Shown here: piece after piece, positions 62,725 through 64,000 of the stretch
How the letters are laid out: each line of letters begins with the position of its first letter
Numbering within the stretch: position 1 is the stretch's first letter
Source of the DNA: Hyaloraphidium curvatum
Taxonomy: Eukaryota; Monoblepharomycota; Hyaloraphidiomycetes; Hyaloraphidiales; Hyaloraphidiaceae
Direction: 5' to 3'
Assembly: GCA_025558095.1 (NCBI GenBank)
Contig: JAIVFI010000027.1
Span: 496,001-560,000 of the forward strand
DNA length: 64,000 nt
Translations under genes and position numbers: made by a program
The notes under the pieces: model-generated
What the model was told of the DNA's origin: nothing
What the model saw: the letters and a program-made list of their open reading frames with translations, nothing else
Databases searched by the model: none

Positions 62725-64000
62725 TCATCCCGGGCACACGCTCTCGATCGTGAACACAACCCCAACACCCCTCAGTACGCTCCACAGCGCCACACCGAGG
62801 GTTATCAGCGTAACTCCCAGCGTCTTTGCCAGCCCCCACGTGATCGGCACCCCGACAAAGGTCGCCCGCAGCCCGCCGGCGTCCGAAAACGTAGCAAGCA
62901 GCGCCGCGTGCGCGCGAAGCTCATCCTCGGCCGCCAGACGGGCCGGAATGCGGGGGAGGGCAGCAGATTCGGCGAGCATCGCGCGCAGGGCGTACCGCGC
63001 CTCGGCATACAGCAGGGTGAGCGCGTCGATCTGGGTATTGACCGCCGGGAACACCACGAAGTCCGCGACGATGGCGTAGATGACCATCACGAACAGCATT
63101 ACGGTCCACAGGCACACGCAGCCGCCGGTGGCGAGGTTGGCCAAGAGGCCTACCAGGCCGGCGGCGGGCATGGCCAGGCGGCGAGCGAGATGAAGGGGTT
63201 GGAGCCGAAAGCGAAGCGACGGTGGAGGATCCAACGGCGCTTGTAGGACAGGTGGAGGATGGCATACAGCTCGGGTGCGCCCACAGCAGGGCCAGAAGGG
63301 TCCGAGCTGGCGGGGATGGTGCCCGCGAGGAGGCGCCTCTGTGACCGCTGCAGAAAGTCGCGGAGGGCGCGCGAGCTGGCACGCAAGTAGATCCGTGTCG
63401 ACAGAGAAGTCTCCGCTGGGCTGGGCCCCGCGCAGCGATAGAGCACCGAGCTCAGATTGTAGAGAACGCCGGCGACCATCGCGACGGTGCCCACGAGGAT
63501 GCCCCACCACGCTCCCCAGAACACGGGACCAAAGTGCACCACGGTGGTCCAAGTCATGGTGACGAAGAAGAAGGTGCCCAACATGTGCAAGGGCACAATG
63601 CGGAGAATGCGCTCCCAGAACATCCACGAAACAACACCGGAGCAGCACGAACGGCAAGGGCAGGCGGGGTCTCCGTCCACATGATCCAGCAAGGCCGAGC
63701 CGGCCTTGATTGCACGCGCCCAGTTGCGCGCGCCCGCCAGGTTTGCGGCCATCCCGTCGCCAGCGGTTCTTCTCCACTTAGGAGGGGCGAAGGCGAGCAA
63801 GATTGCGATCTGAATAACCACTGTCACGACCCAGAAGACAGAGACGCCGCTGACCGAAGCCGCAATGTTGCGCTCGGGGAACGTTCCGTCATTGACCTTG
63901 AAGGCGAGCGCGGCAGCAGCGGTAATGGAAATGGAGGTCGCTAGGCTGAACATGGCGGCTGCCCGGAGGTCCGCGAGGTTCAAACGACCCGCTGTCCACG
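62725..64000 (-). CDS. Multi-pass membrane protein of the undescribed family (copy 4), runs to window edge
   Basis: The first frame (ATG at 63983, possibly preceded by more coding sequence outside the window) encodes RAAAMFSLATSISITAAAAL, FKVNDGTFPERNIAASVSGV, VFWVVTVVIQIAILLAF, the family Cys motif DGDPACPCRSCCSG, a helix pair around TFFFVTMTWTTVVHFGPVFW, and LYAILHLSYKRRWILHRRF. After FGSNPFISLA the similarity to the pseudogene copy continues in another frame (GLVGLLANLATGGCVCLWTV, DFVVFPAVNTQIDALTLL, ITWGLAKTLGVTLITLGVAL) to the stop at 62725. Either an unseen intron or a one-base shift near 63165-63190 joins them. Function unknown. Confidence 0.6.

Overview
This window is nuclear DNA of a GC-rich, intron-containing eukaryote, most probably a fungus from an early-branching (chytrid-like) lineage. 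The pointers are a fungal Zn(II)2Cys6 regulator, a CmcJ/NvfI-type oxidoreductase, short introns (mostly 49-102 nt), compact gene spacing, and a probable selenoprotein, since selenocysteine use in fungi is known only from early-branching groups. The GC-rich, F-box-rich, metabolism-rich content recalls genomes such as Hyaloraphidium, but that is a low-confidence guess. I see no rRNA, tRNA, CRISPR or prokaryotic operon structure.

Layout. 0-8.4 kb: a VOC/glyoxalase-like gene, an F-box-like gene, decayed gene pieces, an orphan protein, a five-exon class I glutamine amidotransferase, a PRXL2/SelU-type peroxiredoxin-like gene with an in-frame TGA at the selenocysteine position and a SECIS-like hairpin after its stop, and a malate/L-lactate-type dehydrogenase sharing its promoter. 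9-25 kb: a zinc-cluster regulator, a GPI-anchored protein, secreted proteins, a second F-box-like gene, a MYND-finger gene, a CmcJ-like oxidoreductase divergent from a GST, and a kinase-domain protein with a signal peptide. 26-34.5 kb: a 334-bp foldback element with a 5-bp target duplication, an RBM25 homologue, and two seven-exon CaiB/BaiF (AMACR-type) genes as an inverted duplication around a complex I subunit gene and an acyltransferase-3 gene. 34.6-40.5 kb: F-box/LRR-like genes and fragments, a LigB dioxygenase and a glutaminase. 40.6-47.9 kb: the mRNA export receptor NXF1/Mex67, a frameshifted F-box-like copy and a nine-exon Baeyer-Villiger-type monooxygenase. 48-64 kb: four copies of an undescribed multi-pass membrane family, an asparaginase, a small Cys-rich secreted protein, a GT61-like glycosyltransferase, another F-box-like gene, a frameshifted kinase and a thioesterase.

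How it fits together. Core genes (mRNA export, splicing, complex I) are interleaved with oxidoreductases, CoA metabolism and amide hydrolysis, and with at least two expanding families (three F-box-like groups and the membrane family) that leave truncated, frameshifted or inverted copies. There is no obvious secondary-metabolite cluster.

Gene models were built by hand from reading frames, GT/GC-AG sites and protein continuity, without a database search. About half of the 62 donors I placed begin GTGGG. Frameshifts noted below may be real decay or sequence errors.
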